A DNA stretch of 64,000 nt from assembly GCA_047967505.1 (NCBI GenBank), contig CM106539.1. One strand, 5' to 3'. Of this stretch, positions 59,085 to 64,000 are shown one piece after another; the first letter of the stretch is position 1; each line of letters begins with the position of its first letter. The DNA comes from Dipteris shenzhenensis. Taxonomy: Eukaryota; Polypodiophyta; Polypodiopsida; Gleicheniales. Under the pieces are notes generated by a model. The model saw only the letters and a program-made list of their open reading frames with translations. It searched no databases and was not told the origin of the DNA. Made by a program: the position numbers and the translations under genes.

Positions 59085-59559
59085 TGCACACGATATAACT
59101 ACATGTACACTATGTTGTATTGAACATAAACATAAATATATACATGAGAACCCCTTAGGGTTAGAGTTAGGCTTAGCATTTTCCCCAATGCCCTTGAGGT
59201 ATTGTGCAATTTACACCATCCTTAACACCCCCTCTTAAATTGCATGTACAAAGAACTTTTGTTTGGTGCATATGATACCATCCAAAACTAAGAAGAATCA
59301 GAGTAGTATGTGCATATGTGAGCATAATGATTGCATAGCAGAAGCCTATACAATGAGTACAACTTACTAGATCATGTACCTAATGGGCATTTCCCCCTGA
59401 ATGGATAGAAATTAGAGCCCATGCACTTTGGTTCCTTTGGATTTCTAGGAATAAACTCTTTTTCAATAATGGAATTCTAAGCCTAATTCTATATCCTCTG
59501 CTTGGTTCCATAGGAGGAAAATAATGTCAGAGCAGAAATCACAAAGACCCAGGAATCGA

Positions 59560-60440
59560 TAGTTTTCCATCAAGTGAGTTCTAGGTTTGAGTTTACATCA
59601 AATAGGTTTTGAATTTTGGGTTTTGCTAAGGCTTGAGTTCCAAGTTCCTAGGTTCTAGCAAGAGTGTTTTGAGAAACCAAGGATCCATCTAACAAGTCCC
59701 AAGTTCTAGGTTCTAGTTCGAGTTTTTCCTTTCAAGTTTCGAGTTTTGAAACCACAAAGACTTAGTAATGATTGAAAACTTTCCATTAAGCAAGTTTCGA
59801 ATTCCGGGACCGCCGATGAAATGCGTTTTGACTTTTGGGCGTCTAAATTCCAGGTTTTGGGCTCCAAGGTTTTGGCAACAAACTTCCAAATTTTGGGTGG
59901 TTTTAGTTTCTACCAAACAAGTTATGGGATTCGAGTTCTAGGATTTATCAAACAGATTCTTGGTTTGGGTACCAACAAGAGATGCTTAGGTTTTTGCAAA
60001 GGGGATCCTATTTTTAATCTTTAGGTTCCAACAAAGGGCTTTCTATTTCTAATTCCTATGTCCATGTTTAGTTCCTATTTTTGGGTTCTAGATTCACGAT
60101 TTCGAGTTACAAGGCCCATTGCCTAGTTTTCAACAAGAGGATTTTGAGTTTCAAGCTCCATTAAATTGATTTTGGGATCCAAAATCCTATTTTTTGGATT
60201 TTGGGCTCTATGTTTGAGGCTTTGAAGTTCATTTCTTGGGAAGTTTTGGGTTCCAACAAGGATGGCAAGAGACTTTTGGGTTCGAGCTTGTAGTTATGTT
60301 TTCTAGGTCCAACAACTTTTGGCTTTACCAGTTCCTTTGTAATGGGTTCCCAAATTTCTAGTTTTGTTGAGAGGATGATGAGTTTCAAGTTCCAAGAAAG
60401 GGGACCTTGGGATTTCAGTTATGAGATTCCTCTTCTTTGG
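59560..60440. repeat. degenerate repeat of a GGGTTCYARGTTCCAACAAG-like motif
   Basis: Motifs such as TTTTGGGTTCCAACAAG, GTTCTAGGTTC and GAGTTTCAAG recur at about 20-60 bp spacing over nearly 900 bp. Short frames on both strands are by-products. Confidence 0.7.
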
Positions 60441-63400
60441 GTTCCTTTTTCAAGTCTCTTTGCTAGTTGATCCGGTTGTGAAAGTGAAACAAAAATTGCT
60501 ACCTACATAATAAAAATCAATATCAAGTGTCTTGCCCCAATAAAAAAGGATGGGTAGGTGTTTGCTTAAATGAAAAACACTAGCATAAAATGGGTTTTGG
60601 ATAGAGGTACTACTGAGTGTATATTTATTAGTTCAATATGGCTAAGGCAATTTGAGATGGCAATCCACCCAAAATGAATGGTTTTAAAAGATGTGAAAGG
60701 AGAACTGATGACCTCCATCACTTTCATGGAAGTGTGCATATTTCAATTGGTATTGAATGGGGTCTCCAAATTTTAAATCTCTTAACTACATCTAAAGAAT
60801 GCTTGAAAACTCAATTCCCTTCAGATAGGTATTTAAAAGAAATTTTGAGAAGAAACCAAGGTGAAATATAGAAAACAAGGGTTCAACTTTGGTGGGGCGT
60901 GGTAAGTTCTAGTTTAATTAAGTTTCTTGTTACTATTATATTACTCATTTGAAAGCCGTTGAAAAAAGGAAGCCATTATGACCTTAAGTAGACTTGACAA
61001 GGACTTAAAAAAGAAGCCATTATGACCTTAAGTAGACTTAACAAGGACTTAACAATGTAAATGTCAACCTTTTTTGTGTGGAAAAAGACCCTAAGATCCT
61101 TGTTAAGACCACTTTGTGCATAACTACCTATAAATTTGAATTTTGTTATCATTTTTTGACCTTAATGTATAGCCACTTCATATATAACATAATGAATATC
61201 TATAGACTAGAATTGTGTGGTTTTGTGTGACCTTAATGTAAGTGAAGTAGTTATCAAAGCATACTAATGTAACATAATGGTAAGTGGGGAAGGGCCTTTT
61301 ACATTCAATACATCACTCTCTTCACCCCTCTCCCCTTCTAGCTAACTTTCCATGCCCCCCTTCTAGCTAACTTTCCAATTGAGGTGCCCCCATTATTATC
61401 TTTATAGAGTAGGCATCTTGCATCGAATCCTTGGAAAACACCCCCTCTTACTAAGTGTAGGGATAAAAATTTCCAAAAACATGTGCTACATGCTGATACA
61501 ACCCTTGAGGACGCACATGCCTTGCTGATGAGGATAGTATAATGTTTTCCTAGGCCATTTTATGAGTTTATTGTGTATCTCTAAGGAGGTTTCCAACATC
61601 GTATTCAATAACAGGAGATATGGAACCTACAAGAAAATTTTTATCCAGCTCCAATTTTCTAAAAATAAGATTCATACAGTGCCATGGTGACTAGGTTGTG
61701 CTTGAAACTAGTTAGCGTCCATTTTTAGCTCTTTTAAACCAATTCATCATGACTTAAAGTAAGGGTTCATTGTGTGCATGTGCTAATATATGATAGTTGT
61801 AAGATAATAATGCCTTAAAGTAAGGGTTCATTGTGTGCATGTGCCTTATTCTTCAATATTGTATAGTGAATGATAACAACTTCTAAGCTGAAGTTAGTAT
61901 TGGCACAAATTGTGTACCAAAATCTATAGGCAATTTGATAATAAGCTAAAAGAATTAGGTTTGTAATTGACAAATACTTTAGCCTTAGGCTCTTGAGAGT
62001 TAGGTTTACAATGGTGAAATACTTTAAAGAGAGAACCTTTTAGTTTGCAAACCAACCATTTAGAATTGATTCCTTTACCAATTCCAAAATGGATGGTGGC
62101 TTTCAGCACACTACTCCTTGCTCCTTATGCTTGATACTCGCCTACATTCCTTGCTATAGAGGAAATGTATGCCAACATTCTAACTCAAAGGCCCTACTTT
62201 TGGAATGTTAACGATTTTGAAGTGTATGGAATCATTTTCTTGGGTCCTTCATTGTTCTTGTGTCTATGGCATTGTGTATTACCAACTTTTTTCAAACATT
62301 ATTGACTATGTAAAGCTAATTATGCTCTCTATGCGGTTACTAGAGACAAAGAAGGAGTCTCACATATGTCAAAGGTGTTACATGGGTCTATAATCAATTT
62401 CAAATATTGGAAGGAAATCAAGGTAAAAGTATACATGTTGATAGAACACATAAGTCAACAACCCATCTGCATTATTAGTTAATTTAGTGTAGTCAAGTGA
62501 CATGGCTGTGAACACTTATGATAATTACTGTGGCATAATGGAGCACCATTTCTATGATTATCATGGAGCCCATTTCTAGGAGAGTTTTGTGGGAAGTCCC
62601 ACTACATTTGTTTAACAATAAATTTTAATGGTATCTTGGTTCTTTTGGACTACTTTTGGCAATGTCAAATTCTCAATCCATTTGTCCAATTTTTCACGAT
62701 TGCTAGAATTTGTGAATGACATGCTCTATTTGATTCTTCTATTGACTATTAAAAATTGTAGTATACAATATTGTTAGAGCAAGGGCCTTAATTTTTTGTC
62801 TCCACATACATTTTGACATATGGGTCAAATATTTCCCCTTTGAGAGCTTATGTGAAAAGGTTTAAATATTCTTTCACCTATCTTTAGGTTTCTCCTAACC
62901 ATCTCTACTCAAACTAAGAAATGTATTAGCTCTATTTGAGAACATGGGCATATATGTAAGTGGATCATATTCCATGCCAAGATCTTGTGGGATAAGTAAA
63001 CTTAATAGAACTCTTTTAGTTATATTAAGGTTAACAACACAAGTCCATTTTCGTTATATTATTTTTAATATCATATTATGCTATCTTAAAAACTTAATAG
63101 AACTCTGAGTTCAATCTGAGTATGAGTTATGGAGTTTGGTATGTTTTATGGTTGTGAAAGTGGCTGTATGATACAGCTTAATAATGCCATTCTTTGAGAG
63201 TTTAGGCCTAGTTCCATTGTTTAAAGCCTTAAAACTGGCTAATTGCTGACCAGGATGATGGGATTTTTTACGTTGCATACGTTGTGGACATTCTTCTTCC
63301 CAGGCCTGGAAGAATGGGCTGATCTTATATTTCTTTAGATGGAGGAAAACGTGTTGTCTCTGATTGCCATTTTCCCTTTAACAATGCTAAATGTGGTATT

Positions 63401-64000
63401 AATATTTGTGAAGGGGCCTTACTACACAATAAGATGAGAAGCAGCTAATAACACAAGTCCATTTCCATTGGTAGCCTTTTCTTGCCTATCATTATGTTAA
63501 CATATCTTTGAAAACTTAAAATATCTTCTTTATCACATTATGGTTAACAACACAATTCCATTTCCATTGGTAACCTTTTCTTGCCTACCATTATGTTATG
63601 TTAATAAACTTAATATAGCTACATTATTTAACCTAATAACTCCATTTCCATTGCTACCCATTATATTATGTACAAAGTAGTCCCAATAAGAAATCTTGAA
63701 TCTTTTTCTAAACAAAATAGTATATCTTTACGGTATGATGTCCATTATTTTACAATCAAAAGAGCTTCTTCTTTTGAAGAACTTTTAGAATTTTAAATCT
63801 TTTTTCGCACAACATGGTATATCTTTCTAGTGTGATGTCCATTATCTTACAATCAAAATGGCTTCTTGTTTTCAAAGCTTTCAAACAAGTACCCATACGG
63901 TTTTTACCCTAAAAAATTCTTATAAAAAATCTTAAGTATATCCCCATTATCCAACATGATCGATGAGGTTTAACCCTTATTTTATGCACTTCATCTTGTA
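60441..64000. other. intergenic, no recognised gene
   Basis: AT-rich. Small direct repeats: GAAGCCATTATGACCTTAAG at about 60968 and 61013; CTTAAAGTAAGGGTTCATTG at about 61753 and 61813; CCATTTCCATTGGTA with CCTTTTCTTGCCTA at 63459 and 63556; GTGTGATGTCCATTAT-type block at about 63735 and 63829. No protein family recognised. Confidence 0.55.

Noticed and set aside
58814-59238. Frames through the GA microsatellite
   Set aside because: They are translations of the dinucleotide repeat (Ser-Leu or Arg-Glu runs).

Overview
The window looks like nuclear DNA of a land plant. It is AT-rich and sparse in genes, with nested Ty1/copia retrotransposons primed by the initiator-Met tRNA site, a Helitron remnant, a plant-style LINE, MITE-like elements, long simple repeats, and one multi-exon gene with GT..AG introns. 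Very large repeat-filled intergenic space would fit a fern, another seed-free plant or a large-genome seed plant. The sequence alone does not fix the lineage.

Layout. 1-2370: nothing recognised. 2372-7090: minus-strand copia pol remnant, split by a young non-autonomous LTR element (3231-6029; 326-bp LTRs, TSD CCTTT, tRNA-Met PBS). 7091-9676: nothing coding. 9677-12923: a roughly 3.2-kb inverted repeat whose arms carry long polypurine/polypyrimidine tracts. 12924-17477: no gene, one hairpin. 17478-21707: a Helitron Rep fragment next to an AT-rich repeat array that has been duplicated and holds a 248-bp MITE-like insertion with an 8-bp TSD. 21708-33099: a copia element (A) with a duplicated LTR/leader, itself invaded at 25393-31782 by a second complete copia element (B; TSD GCAAG, 169/170-bp LTRs). 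33100-35283: no recognised gene.

The one convincing host gene is on the minus strand, 43795 down to 35284. I assembled eight exons whose phases all agree (3582 nt, 1193 codons plus stop). The protein has a long disordered, Ser/Arg/Pro-rich N-terminal part of about 880 residues, followed by a PRUNE/exopolyphosphatase-like DHH-DHHA2 domain. The two metal-binding signatures that define the family (the first Asp motif and the Asp-His-His triad) are not recognisable in it. It may be a pseudo-enzyme or scaffold. An exon between exons 4 and 5 may be missing from the model.

43800-64000: tandem duplications and hairpins; an intron-split Cys-rich family of unknown function (50145-51600, plus); a decayed protein-kinase gene (51611-52900, minus); a LINE remnant with endonuclease and RT parts plus an inverted extra RT segment (55056-57770, minus); microsatellites and degenerate repeats; otherwise nothing coding.

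The mobile elements do not act together. They are layered insertions, and their order can be read from the nesting. The host gene's introns have also collected repeats.
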